Source: a bacterium UBP11_UBA4055 (GTDB lineage Bacteria; UBA4055). From it: a stretch of 56,107 nt of DNA. Positions 25,440 to 33,716 of this stretch are shown here, one piece after another. A program made the translations under genes and the position numbers. The stretch covers positions 1 through 56,107 of the forward strand of contig DFZN01000029.1 in the NCBI GenBank assembly GCA_002382735.1, written 5' to 3'. Every line of letters begins with the position of its first letter. Position 1 is the stretch's first letter. The notes below the pieces were generated by a model. That model was not told where the DNA came from and did no database searches. It saw only the letters and a list, made by a program, of their open reading frames with translations.

Positions 25440-26639
25440 ATGAAAAAAACAGCAGAAGCGGGAAATTACGGAAAGGATGTAAGTTCCGACTGCAGGGTCA
25501 CGCTTGAGATCACAAAGACCGGAGGGATAAAGACTGAAGTAATAAGTAAAGTTCAGGCTCTTTTCGGAGATAATATCAAAAAGCTATGCACCGATATCCT
25601 GAAATATTTCGGTATCAAGAACGCAAAGCTCAGGATCGAAGACGGAGGAGCACTGGAATATGTGATCGCAGCAAGGGTCGAAGCAGCCGTAAAATCCCTC
25701 ATAAAGACAGACAAAGAATACCTGCCGCCTGTAATACCGGAGAATAAATTCGAAACAGAAAAGGACAGATTCCGCAGATCGAGGCTATACCTTCCCGGAA
25801 ATACTCCTAAGCTTGCCATAAACGCTGGTCTGCACAGCTCTGACGGCATCATTCTTGACCTTGAGGATTCTGTGTCTCCGGCAAAGAAATTCGAAGCTGC
25901 GATCCTTGTGCGTAATACTCTCAGGGCGGTTAATTTTTACGGCGGCGAAAGAATGGTCAGAATAAATCAGCTCCCTGCCGGTCTGAAAGATCTTGAGTAT
26001 TGCGTTCCGCATAATGTTAATATGATCCTTGTGCCAAAATGCGAGTCAGCAGATCAGATAAAACAGGTGAATACTAAAATAAAGGCATTAAATAAAGCTA
26101 AACGGAAAATATGGCTTATGCCTATAATTGAAAGCGCGCTAGGTGTAATTAATTCTTATGAGATAGCTGTATCGGAGAATGTGGTGGCACTGGCTATCGG
26201 TCTCGAAGATTATTCGGCCGACATAGGAGCTCAGAGGACAAACGAAGGCGCTGAATCTTTCTATGCAAGGGCTATGCTGGTGAATTCTGCCAAAGCCGCC
26301 AAGATACAGGCAATAGATTCTGTTTTCTCTGATGTTTCTGATATGGAAGCCCTTATGCAGAATGTTCTCAGATCAAAAGGTCTCGGTTTTGACGGAATGG
26401 GCTGTATTCATCCGAGGCAGATAAAAGTGATACACGACGGCTATGCGCCGTCTGCGCAGGAGATAGACAAAGCGAAAAAAATAGTGGATGCGTTCATTAC
26501 GGCTACAGAAAAAGGACTGGGTGTAGTTTCGTTAGGAACAAAAATGATAGACCCGCCTATAGTGAAACGGGCTGAAAAAACAATAAAGCTGGCAGTCAAT
26601 TTAGGTTTAATCACCGAAAACTGGAGGGAGGAAATATAA
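25440..26639 (+). CDS. citrate lyase gamma-beta fusion (CitD-CitE)
   Basis: 399 residues. Residues 1 to about 88 match CitD, the acyl-carrier protein: VSSDCRV corresponds to the ESSD motif whose first Ser carries the phosphoribosyl-dephospho-CoA group (S15 here), and KLRIEDGGALEYVIAARV matches its end. The rest is CitE (HpcH/HpaI fold) with RSRLYLPGN, the metal-site region ILDLEDSVSPAKK and a GCIHPRQI motif. CitE cleaves citryl-carrier to acetyl-carrier and oxaloacetate. The two subunits are normally separate. GGAG precedes the ATG. The next gene starts at the following base. Citramalate lyase is an alternative reading. Confidence 0.82.
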   Translation: MKKTAEAGNYGKDVSSDCRVTLEITKTGGIKTEVISKVQALFGDNIKKLCTDILKYFGIKNAKLRIEDGGALEYVIAARVEAAVKSLIKTDKEYLPPVIPENKFETEKDRFRRSRLYLPGNTPKLAINAGLHSSDGIILDLEDSVSPAKKFEAAILVRNTLRAVNFYGGERMVRINQLPAGLKDLEYCVPHNVNMILVPKCESADQIKQVNTKIKALNKAKRKIWLMPIIESALGVINSYEIAVSENVVALAIGLEDYSADIGAQRTNEGAESFYARAMLVNSAKAAKIQAIDSVFSDVSDMEALMQNVLRSKGLGFDGMGCIHPRQIKVIHDGYAPSAQEIDKAKKIVDAFITATEKGLGVVSLGTKMIDPPIVKRAEKTIKLAVNLGLITENWREEI

Positions 26640-28193
26640 ATGGCTAAACTTGTTAAAAACGCAGTCGGAAGAATGGTGCCTACGGAGGTCAACGGACAGA
26701 AAGTAGTTCCTTTCAAAGGTCTCGGCAAGCACAGACCTACAGGACACAAATATGCACCGCCTATCTTTACTTCAATAGACTACCCTGAGGACGGTAACAA
26801 AGTCGTAGGTTCTCTGAAAGAAGCTCTAAAGAAATGCGGTCTTAAGGACGGTATGACTATTTCCACGCACCACCACTTAAGGGACGGAGATCTTGTAAGT
26901 AACGGGATATTTGATATTGCCCACGAATTGGGCGTAAAGGACCTTGTGTGGCTGCCGTCGGCCTCTTTTCCGTGTCACCAGCCTGTGATAAAACACTTGG
27001 AGAACGGTACCATAAACAGGATCGAAGGCAGTATGAACGGGCCTCTCGGCAGATTTGTAACTGAAGGTAAAATGAAAGGTACTGCGGTACTCAGATCTCA
27101 CGGGGGAAGAGTTCAGGCCATTCAGGACGGGGAAGTAAAGATTGATATCGCAGTACTTGCCGCCCCTTCATCAGATTTTTTCGGTAATGCTAACGCACTT
27201 TACGGGCCGTCAGCCTGCGGAGTGCTTGGTTACGCATCAGCGGATTTCCTGTACGCCGACAGGGTGATTATCGTTACGGACAATCTCGTCGATTTCCCGA
27301 ACATGCCTATGGAGATACAGGGAATTTATGTTGATTATGTGGTAGTTGTCGATAAGATCGGCATTCCTGAAAAAATAGTTTCGGGCACTACGCAGATAAC
27401 CAACAGCCCCGACCGTTTATACATAGCTGAACTCACAACAAAATTTCTTCTCGAAAGCGGAATATTGAAGGACGGATGTTACATGCAGGCGGGAGCGGGC
27501 GGAACTTCACTGGCTATCGGAAATTATGTTCATCAGATACTGAAAGAAAAGGGCTGGAAATCAAAAGTAGGATTCGGCGGAAGCACAAAATATATGGTCC
27601 AGATGCTCGAGGAAGGAACTATGGAGCATATTCTCGACGCTCAGGCATTCGATCTTGAAGCGGTGGAAAGCATAGCGAAAAATAAAAACCATCACCAGTA
27701 TCCGGTTTTCAATGCCTATAATTACCATACCAAAGGCAACCTGACGACCATGATGGATATAATGATATTAGGCGCTACGGAAGTGGATGTGAACTTCAAC
27801 GCCAATGTTGTTTCTCATTCCGACGGTTATCTTCTTCACGGTATCGGGGGCTGGCAGAACTGTCTTCACGCAAAGAATGTTATACTTCCTATACCTTTAT
27901 TCAGGGACAGGATACCCGTAATCCGCGATGAGGTAACAACACTCGTCGGACCGGGAGAACTCATAGATATAATCGTAACAGAGAGGGGTATAGCGATCAA
28001 TCCGCTCAGGAAGGACCTTATAAAGAAAATGAAGAACTCAAAACTTCCGATCAAAACGATAAAACAGCTTAAGGATGAAGCCGAAAGGATATGCGGTAAA
28101 CCTAAAGCTATAGAATTCGAAGAAAAAGTGGTCGCGATCATAAAATGGGTTGACGGCACCGTTATAGATTCAGTAAGAAAAATTAAACAATAA
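26640..28193 (+). CDS. citF: citrate lyase alpha subunit (CitF)
   Basis: 517 residues, the normal CitF length. The CoA-transferase-like fold is seen in NAVGRMVPTEVNG at the start, ISTHHHLRDGD, and the central GVLGYASADFLYADRV. CitF exchanges the acetyl group on the carrier protein for citryl. It abuts the CitD-CitE gene with GGAGG inside its end, so the complex is made in balanced amounts. No CitC ligase, CitG or CitX prosthetic-group enzymes are in the window; they must be elsewhere if the complex is active. Confidence 0.9.
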   Translation: MAKLVKNAVGRMVPTEVNGQKVVPFKGLGKHRPTGHKYAPPIFTSIDYPEDGNKVVGSLKEALKKCGLKDGMTISTHHHLRDGDLVSNGIFDIAHELGVKDLVWLPSASFPCHQPVIKHLENGTINRIEGSMNGPLGRFVTEGKMKGTAVLRSHGGRVQAIQDGEVKIDIAVLAAPSSDFFGNANALYGPSACGVLGYASADFLYADRVIIVTDNLVDFPNMPMEIQGIYVDYVVVVDKIGIPEKIVSGTTQITNSPDRLYIAELTTKFLLESGILKDGCYMQAGAGGTSLAIGNYVHQILKEKGWKSKVGFGGSTKYMVQMLEEGTMEHILDAQAFDLEAVESIAKNKNHHQYPVFNAYNYHTKGNLTTMMDIMILGATEVDVNFNANVVSHSDGYLLHGIGGWQNCLHAKNVILPIPLFRDRIPVIRDEVTTLVGPGELIDIIVTERGIAINPLRKDLIKKMKNSKLPIKTIKQLKDEAERICGKPKAIEFEEKVVAIIKWVDGTVIDSVRKIKQ

Positions 28194-28206
28194 ATAAGGA
28201 GAACAA

Positions 28207-29403
28207 ATGGAAAAGAGAAAGATAGTAACGATGCCCGGAGACGGCATAGGCAAAGCGGTGCTCAACGAAACATTAAGAGTGCTCGACGCGGCAGGATTTG
28301 AGGCGGATTATGTTCATGCGGACATAGGCTGGAAATTCTGGTGCAAAGAAGGAAATCCGCTTCCGGACAGAACGATAAAACTTCTCGAAGAACACAAGAT
28401 CGGGCTTTTCGGCGCGATAACTTCAAAGCCGAAGGACAAAGCGGCTGCGGAACTCTCTCCTGAGCTTCAGGGTAAAGGTATTACATACTACAGCCCGATA
28501 GTCACGATGAGGCAGCATTTCAACCTCGATATCTGTATGCGCCCCTGCCTGACATACGCAGGAAATCCGCTTAACTTCATAAGAAGAAGAGCTGACGGCG
28601 GAGTTGATGAGCCTAAGATTGATGTGATGATCTTCCGTCAGAACACAGAAGGGCTTTACGGCGGAGTCGAGTGGACAAATCCGTCGGACCAGGTTTACAA
28701 CGCATTCATGACCCACAAAAAATTCGTTGACAATTTTTCAACCTGCCCGAGAGAAGAACTCGCGATATCTACCCGTATTTTTACAAAAAAATATACTACA
28801 AGGATCGTTAAAGCGGCTTTCGAATACGCCAAAAAACGCGGATTCAAAAAGATCACAGTCTGCGAAAAGCCTAATGTGATAAGAGAAACTTCGGGAATGA
28901 TGCTGAGGATAGCTCAGGAAATGAGCAAAACGCAGTATCCGGACATTTGGGTAGAGGATGTAAATATCGACGCTATGACAATGTGGCTGACCAAGAATCC
29001 GGAGAACTACAATGTGATCGTAGCCGGCAACATGTTCGGCGATATCGTATCGGACGCTTTCGCAGGGCTTATCGGCGGTCTCGGATTCGCGACTTCAGCT
29101 CAGTTCAACCCCGAATCAGGCGTGGCGGTCTTCGAACCTACTCACGGATCAGCTCCCAAGTACGCGGAATATGAAACAAGTATCGTGAATCCTATCGCCA
29201 TGGTTTCATCTGCGGTCATGATGCTCGAGCACATCGGTGAGAACGCAATAGCCGAAAAGATCAAGAAAGCAGTCGCAAAGGTCGTCGCTGAGGGTAAAGT
29301 CAGAGCTTACGATATGATGAAACTTAAAGGATCGCCTGAAGTGCTGAATCAGGGAGCCGCTTCGACAACTCAGATGGCCGACGCTATAATCGCCGCTCTG
29401 TAA
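28207..29403 (+). CDS. icd: isocitrate dehydrogenase, probably NADP-type
   Basis: 398 residues of the isocitrate/isopropylmalate dehydrogenase family. The substrate site SPIVTMRQHFNLDICMRP aligns with the E. coli Icd phosphorylation-site loop (S96, R102, R112), and FRQNTEGLYGG gives the further Arg and Tyr. GSAPKYA matches the E. coli GTAPKYA loop, whose Lys-Tyr pair selects NADP. LeuB lacks this Ser and these Icd-type contacts. It converts isocitrate to 2-oxoglutarate or the reverse. It lies between the citrate lyase and aconitase genes, 13 nt after citF. Confidence 0.82.
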   Translation: MEKRKIVTMPGDGIGKAVLNETLRVLDAAGFEADYVHADIGWKFWCKEGNPLPDRTIKLLEEHKIGLFGAITSKPKDKAAAELSPELQGKGITYYSPIVTMRQHFNLDICMRPCLTYAGNPLNFIRRRADGGVDEPKIDVMIFRQNTEGLYGGVEWTNPSDQVYNAFMTHKKFVDNFSTCPREELAISTRIFTKKYTTRIVKAAFEYAKKRGFKKITVCEKPNVIRETSGMMLRIAQEMSKTQYPDIWVEDVNIDAMTMWLTKNPENYNVIVAGNMFGDIVSDAFAGLIGGLGFATSAQFNPESGVAVFEPTHGSAPKYAEYETSIVNPIAMVSSAVMMLEHIGENAIAEKIKKAVAKVVAEGKVRAYDMMKLKGSPEVLNQGAASTTQMADAIIAAL

Positions 29404-29428
29404 AATTTAAAGCGATAAAGGGGAATTT

Positions 29429-29977
29429 ATGAATATATCCGAACTCTGGCCTGAACTGAACTGGATCGAAGACAAGGATCTCAGGGAAAAAACGGCGAAA
29501 ACATGGGAACTGGCTCTGGAAAAGAGCGTTCTTACAGAAAAAGACCTTATGACCATACCTTTCACTCTTCTGTGCGGACCCGATCTGAAAGTCACTTTCA
29601 TGGACCATAAAAGAAGCGTCGTTCACATAGCAAAAGCTGCAGCCGAAAAATGCAACGACTTCTATCACGGCGAACTCCCTATCAACATGGATGTTCTGAT
29701 AGCGGGCGCGATACTGGCTGATGTGGGCAAACTGCTCGAGTATGTGCTCGACGGAAACGGTAAGGCAGTGCAGGGCAACTACGGAAAATATCTCCGTCAC
29801 CCGTTCTCAGGCGTATCTCTTGCCGAGCAGTGCGGAGTTCCCGCCGATGTCTGTCACATAATAGCGACACACGCAGGAGAGGGCGATCTCGTGAAAAGAA
29901 CAGTTGAGGCATACATCGTTCATCACGCCGACTTTATGACATTCGAGCCTTTCAAAGACAGGCTGAAAATAAAATAA
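29429..29977 (+). CDS. HD-like phosphohydrolase domain protein
   Basis: 182 residues. The fold of an HD domain can be followed: H in SVVHIAKAA, then GAILADVGKLLEY where the doublet should be HD but reads AD, then HPFSGVSLAEQ, IATHAGEGD and VHHADFM. Losing the first His of the HD doublet suggests altered metal binding or a non-catalytic role, though the flanking His and Asp are kept. It sits inside the citrate operon (26 nt after icd, 12 nt before the first aconitase-like gene), so it probably serves that pathway. Substrate unknown. Confidence 0.65.
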   Translation: MNISELWPELNWIEDKDLREKTAKTWELALEKSVLTEKDLMTIPFTLLCGPDLKVTFMDHKRSVVHIAKAAAEKCNDFYHGELPINMDVLIAGAILADVGKLLEYVLDGNGKAVQGNYGKYLRHPFSGVSLAEQCGVPADVCHIIATHAGEGDLVKRTVEAYIVHHADFMTFEPFKDRLKIK

Positions 29978-29989
29978 CAAGGAGTCAAA

Positions 29990-31798
29990 ATGGCTTTAAC
30001 TCTTATAGAAAAGATCATCGCCAACCATTCGGGCAATGAGGCTGTAAAGCCGGGCGGGATAGTGGATATTGAGATAGATGTGAGGGCAGCAAGGGATTTC
30101 GGAGGCGCAAATGTCGTTAAGAACCTTCTCGACAACGGCCTGAAAGTTCACGATGTCTCAAAGACCATCTTCACTTTCGACTGCAACCCGACAGGCTCTG
30201 ATCAGAAATACGCGGCGAACCAGCAGTTCTGCAGGGATTATGCCCGTGACAATAATATCAAAGTTTACGATGTTAACGCCGGAATAGGCACACATCTTGT
30301 GATAGAAGAAGGTATTGCGGTTCCCGGTTCGACGGTAGTTTCGACCGATTCCCATGCGAACATTTTAGGCGCAATAGGAGCATTCGGGCAGGGAATGGGC
30401 GATCAGGACATAGCTGCGGCATGGGCAAACGGAAAGAGCTGGTTCAAGGTTCCGGCTTCAGTAAAGCTTACTCTGAAAGGTAAAAGACCTGCAAATGTCT
30501 CAGCAAAGGACATCGTACTCAACCTCCTCAATAAATTCGGCGCGAACTCCCTTCTCGGCTACTCCGTCGAACTTTACGGCGAAGAGATCGAAAAGCTAAC
30601 TTTGGACGAGAGGATAACAATATCTTCAATGGCTACGGAAATGGGCGCGATAATCGTACTCATTCCTCCATCGGACGCGATAATGTCGTACTGCGAAGAA
30701 AGAGCAGGCAGGAAGCTGGAAAAAGTTTTGGCCGACCCTGATGCCGTTTACGAAAAAGAACTTGAACTCGATATAGGCACATTCGTGCCGATGGTGTCGC
30801 GTCCGGGACATCCTGAAGACTCGATAAACATCGACGATGTACGCAAGACCAAAATAGACTCGGCTTTCATCGGAAGCTGCACGAACGGCCGCTTCGAGGA
30901 CATGACGATCACCGCGGATATCCTGAAAGGCAGGCATGTCGCTCCGGGAGTTGTGCTCAAGATCGTTCCGGCTACGGACGAGATATGGAACAAGTGTCTC
31001 GATGCCGGATATATAAAGATATTCAAGGATGCCGGAGCGCTGGTATCGAACGCGGGCTGCGCAGGCTGTGCCGCCGGACAGGTAGGCCAGAACGGGCCGG
31101 GCGAGGTTACCATCAGTACAGGGAACAGGAATTTTTCAGGTAAGCAGGGAAAGGGTAAAGTTTACCTCGCATCCCCGGCCGAAGTGGCGGCGTCCGCTGT
31201 AGCGGGCTACATCACAACGCCGGACCAGATCCCGGATGTTCCCGCAGAGTTCGCTCCGACCGGCAAGACCGCGGCAGCGGCGGCGGCGAGAGCCGAAGCG
31301 CCCGCCGAAAGACCCATGGTCTTCGAAGGCAAAGTCTGGATCATCGAAAAGGATAATATCGATACCGATATGATATACCACAACCGTTACCTGACCATCA
31401 CCGACATCAACGAGATGGGGCAATATACTTTTGATAACCTTGAAGGCTGGGAAGACTTTGCGAAAAAAGCCGAAAAGGGCGACATCGTCATCACAGGCAA
31501 GAACTTCGGCGCGGGAAGCTCAAGGCAGCAGGCGGTCGATTGTTTCATATCTCTCGGTGTGCAGATCGTCATAGCTGAATCATTCGGCGCGATATATGAG
31601 AGGAACGCGATAAACGCTGCTTTTCCCATACTCACATACTCTGACATTTCCTCTCTCGGGCTGATGCAGAGGGACAGGATAAAGATAGATCTTCTTTCAG
31701 GCATACTGACGAATGTTGAGAACGGAAAGTCTGTTCAGATAGAAAAATTCTCGTCTGTTCAGATCGACATATATAAAAAAGGCGGATTACTTAAATAA
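29990..31798 (+). CDS. fused aconitase/isopropylmalate-dehydratase, paralogue 1
   Basis: 602 residues: large-subunit part (1 to about 420) with 4Fe-4S ligands C297 (IGSCTNGR), C357 and C360 (NAGCAGCAAG), an Ala-rich linker (about 424-436), then the small swivelling part with NIDTDMIYHNRYL and NFGAGSSRQQAV. It hydrates or dehydrates a 2- or 3-hydroxy-tricarboxylate. In bacteria LeuC and LeuD are normally separate; here they are fused in the order of monofunctional aconitase. The CAGC and GAGSSRQQ forms differ from LeuCD-type (CGPC, GCGSSREH). With icd and citrate lyase next door, citrate-isocitrate is the likely reaction. Confidence 0.85.
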   Translation: MALTLIEKIIANHSGNEAVKPGGIVDIEIDVRAARDFGGANVVKNLLDNGLKVHDVSKTIFTFDCNPTGSDQKYAANQQFCRDYARDNNIKVYDVNAGIGTHLVIEEGIAVPGSTVVSTDSHANILGAIGAFGQGMGDQDIAAAWANGKSWFKVPASVKLTLKGKRPANVSAKDIVLNLLNKFGANSLLGYSVELYGEEIEKLTLDERITISSMATEMGAIIVLIPPSDAIMSYCEERAGRKLEKVLADPDAVYEKELELDIGTFVPMVSRPGHPEDSINIDDVRKTKIDSAFIGSCTNGRFEDMTITADILKGRHVAPGVVLKIVPATDEIWNKCLDAGYIKIFKDAGALVSNAGCAGCAAGQVGQNGPGEVTISTGNRNFSGKQGKGKVYLASPAEVAASAVAGYITTPDQIPDVPAEFAPTGKTAAAAAARAEAPAERPMVFEGKVWIIEKDNIDTDMIYHNRYLTITDINEMGQYTFDNLEGWEDFAKKAEKGDIVITGKNFGAGSSRQQAVDCFISLGVQIVIAESFGAIYERNAINAAFPILTYSDISSLGLMQRDRIKIDLLSGILTNVENGKSVQIEKFSSVQIDIYKKGGLLK

Positions 31799-31808
31799 TG
31801 GAGTTCGT

Positions 31809-33587
31809 ATGGCAGGCAGAACATTTGTAGAAAAAGTGCTGAACGCGGAAAAAGGCGCGATAGTTTTTCGCAGTCCCGACATAGTTCTCACGCACGATAA
31901 TACCGCAAGTATCAAGAGCACATTTAATAAAATGGGCGGCAAGAAGGTTTTCGATCCGGATCAGCTTCTGGTCGTACTTGACCATAACGCTCCTCCGACT
32001 GACGCCAAACTGGCCAATCAGTATCAGCAGATCCGCGACTTCGTGAACGAGCAGGGAATAAAGAAATTCCACGATGTGGGCGACGGAATATGCCATCAGG
32101 TTATGAGCTATTACGCCAAGCCGGGCATGATCATCGTGGGAAGCGACAGCCACACCTGTACGGCAGGAGCTTTCAACGCGATGGCTGCAGGTATAGACAG
32201 AACGGAATCCGCGGGTCTTTTCAAGCGCGGGAACACATGGTTCAGAGTTCCCGAGTCCATGAAGGTCACTCTGAAAGGTACGCTCCCGAAAGGCGTTTAC
32301 GCCAAGGACATCTCCCTCTGGATCATCGGCATGATCGGAGCGGACGGGGCGAACTATATGAGCATCGAGTTCCACGGTGACGGCGTCAAGTCCCTTTCGA
32401 TATCCGAAAGGATGACACTGGCCAACCTTGCGTCCGAGATGGGAGCTAAGAACGCGGTCTTCCCCGCAGACGAAGAACTCGTGAAATTTCTGGGCGGAAT
32501 GCCGTCTAATCCTGTCTGGGCCGACCCGGACGCGGTTTACGATAAGGAGATTGAGATCGACCTGAACGAACTGTTCCCGCTTGTAGCCGCTCCGCATCAG
32601 GTGGAGAATGTAAAGTCGGTCTCCGAAGTTCAGGGCAAGAAAGTTCATCAGGGACTGATCGGCACATGCACGAACGGAAGGATCGAGGACATCAGGATAG
32701 CGGCTGAAATATTGGACGGACAGAAGATCGCCAAAGATTTCCAGCTTCTCGTCATCCCGGCATCAAAGAGAATTTATCTCCAGATGGTCGAGGAAGGGCT
32801 TATTTCAAAACTTATGAACGCAGGAGCTAATGTACTTGCTGCTTCATGCGGACCTTGCCTAGGAACGGGTCAGGGGATACCGGCGGACGGTTACACTATC
32901 ATATCGACAGCCAACAGGAATTTCAAAGGCAGAATGGGCAACAAGAACTCAGAAGTTTACTTAGCTTCCCCAGCCTGTGTTGCATACTCTGCAATAAAAG
33001 GCGTCATCGCAGATCCTCGCGGAAAAGAAGCGAACGATAAATTCCCGTTCACCATTCCTCCTGCTTCAACAGTCGAAATAAAACCCGAAGACAACAGAAG
33101 GGTCGAGAATGTATGGGATTATGCGGATGCGGACAATCTCAACACTGACCAGATGTTCGCAGGTAATCTGACTTATTCGGTACTGAGTTCCGAAGGAAAG
33201 GATATAATTCCTCATCTGTTCAAAGGTTTCGATGTGAACTTCGCCGAAAAAGCTCAGGAAAACGATATAATGATCGCGGGAGACAATTTCGGCTGCGGAA
33301 GTTCAAGGGAGCATCCTTCAGTCGGACTGGCGTATATCGGAATAAAAGCCGTCATCGTCAAATCGGTCAACAGAATATTCTACAGATCTTCGGTGAATCA
33401 GGGACTTCCGATCATCGTAGCTCCCGATATAGTCAACAGCTATAAGCGCGGGGATAAAGTAGAGGTACATCTGGATAAAGGTCTTGTTGTGATAAACGGC
33501 AAAGAGCATAAATTCGCTCCTCTGCCTGATGATCTTCTGGCGGTTTTCAAGGCTAAAGGTCTGGTGAATTATCTGAACGAGAACTAG
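31809..33587 (+). CDS. fused aconitase/isopropylmalate-dehydratase, paralogue 2
   Basis: 592 residues, with the same two-part layout as the preceding gene but a different cluster style: IGTCTNGR, then ASCGPCLGTGQG, and in the small part NLNTDQMFAGNLTYSV and NFGCGSSREHPSV. These are the forms seen in isopropylmalate and homoaconitate enzymes. The two neighbours are therefore not a recent duplication. One could process citrate and the other a homologous acid such as methylcitrate, homocitrate or isopropylmalate; sequence alone does not decide. Start 10 nt after the previous stop, near a GGAG site. Last gene of the operon. Confidence 0.85.
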   Translation: MAGRTFVEKVLNAEKGAIVFRSPDIVLTHDNTASIKSTFNKMGGKKVFDPDQLLVVLDHNAPPTDAKLANQYQQIRDFVNEQGIKKFHDVGDGICHQVMSYYAKPGMIIVGSDSHTCTAGAFNAMAAGIDRTESAGLFKRGNTWFRVPESMKVTLKGTLPKGVYAKDISLWIIGMIGADGANYMSIEFHGDGVKSLSISERMTLANLASEMGAKNAVFPADEELVKFLGGMPSNPVWADPDAVYDKEIEIDLNELFPLVAAPHQVENVKSVSEVQGKKVHQGLIGTCTNGRIEDIRIAAEILDGQKIAKDFQLLVIPASKRIYLQMVEEGLISKLMNAGANVLAASCGPCLGTGQGIPADGYTIISTANRNFKGRMGNKNSEVYLASPACVAYSAIKGVIADPRGKEANDKFPFTIPPASTVEIKPEDNRRVENVWDYADADNLNTDQMFAGNLTYSVLSSEGKDIIPHLFKGFDVNFAEKAQENDIMIAGDNFGCGSSREHPSVGLAYIGIKAVIVKSVNRIFYRSSVNQGLPIIVAPDIVNSYKRGDKVEVHLDKGLVVINGKEHKFAPLPDDLLAVFKAKGLVNYLNEN

Positions 33588-33610
33588 GAAAAAATTTCCG
33601 GAAATGAAAT

Positions 33611-33632
33611 AAGCCCCTTTTTGGAGGGGCTT
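33611..33632. terminator. strong hairpin between convergent genes
   Basis: AAGCCCCT (33611-33618) and AGGGGCTT (33625-33632) with a 6-nt loop. A few A/T follow on each side but no long T run, so it is a probable but not classic terminator for the citrate operon, possibly serving the convergent phosphotransacylase gene as well. Confidence 0.65.
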
Positions 33633-33652
33633 AAATTTCTGGAGGAGGAGTA

Positions 33653-33688
33653 ATGAAGAAGTTGTGTTCGTTACGGTTCTTGTACTAA
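33653..33688 (+). other. 11-residue ORF with a very strong ribosome site
   Basis: GGAGGAGGAG at 33641-33650 precedes an ATG that opens only MKKLCSLRFLY. It lies just after the terminator hairpin and before the convergent gene. It may be a relic of a gene start or a peptide; nothing supports expression. Confidence 0.2.
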
Positions 33689-33716
33689 TCGAAAAACCGA
33701 TAAGTTCCAAAATAAT

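Noticed and set aside
25440..26639. Calling this gene a plain HpcH/HpaI aldolase or malyl-CoA lyase
   Set aside because: The CitD-like N-terminus with VSSD and the adjacent citF make citrate (or citramalate) lyase far more likely.
31791..32648. 285-codon minus-strand frame
   Set aside because: Antisense to the second aconitase-like gene, whose motifs and spacing are convincing.
28207..33587. Reading icd plus the two dehydratases as a leucine (leuB-leuCD) operon
   Set aside because: The dehydrogenase has Icd-type substrate residues (Ser in SPIVTMRQ, Arg, Arg), no leuA is present and citrate lyase genes are in the same unit. The second dehydratase could still be LeuCD-like.
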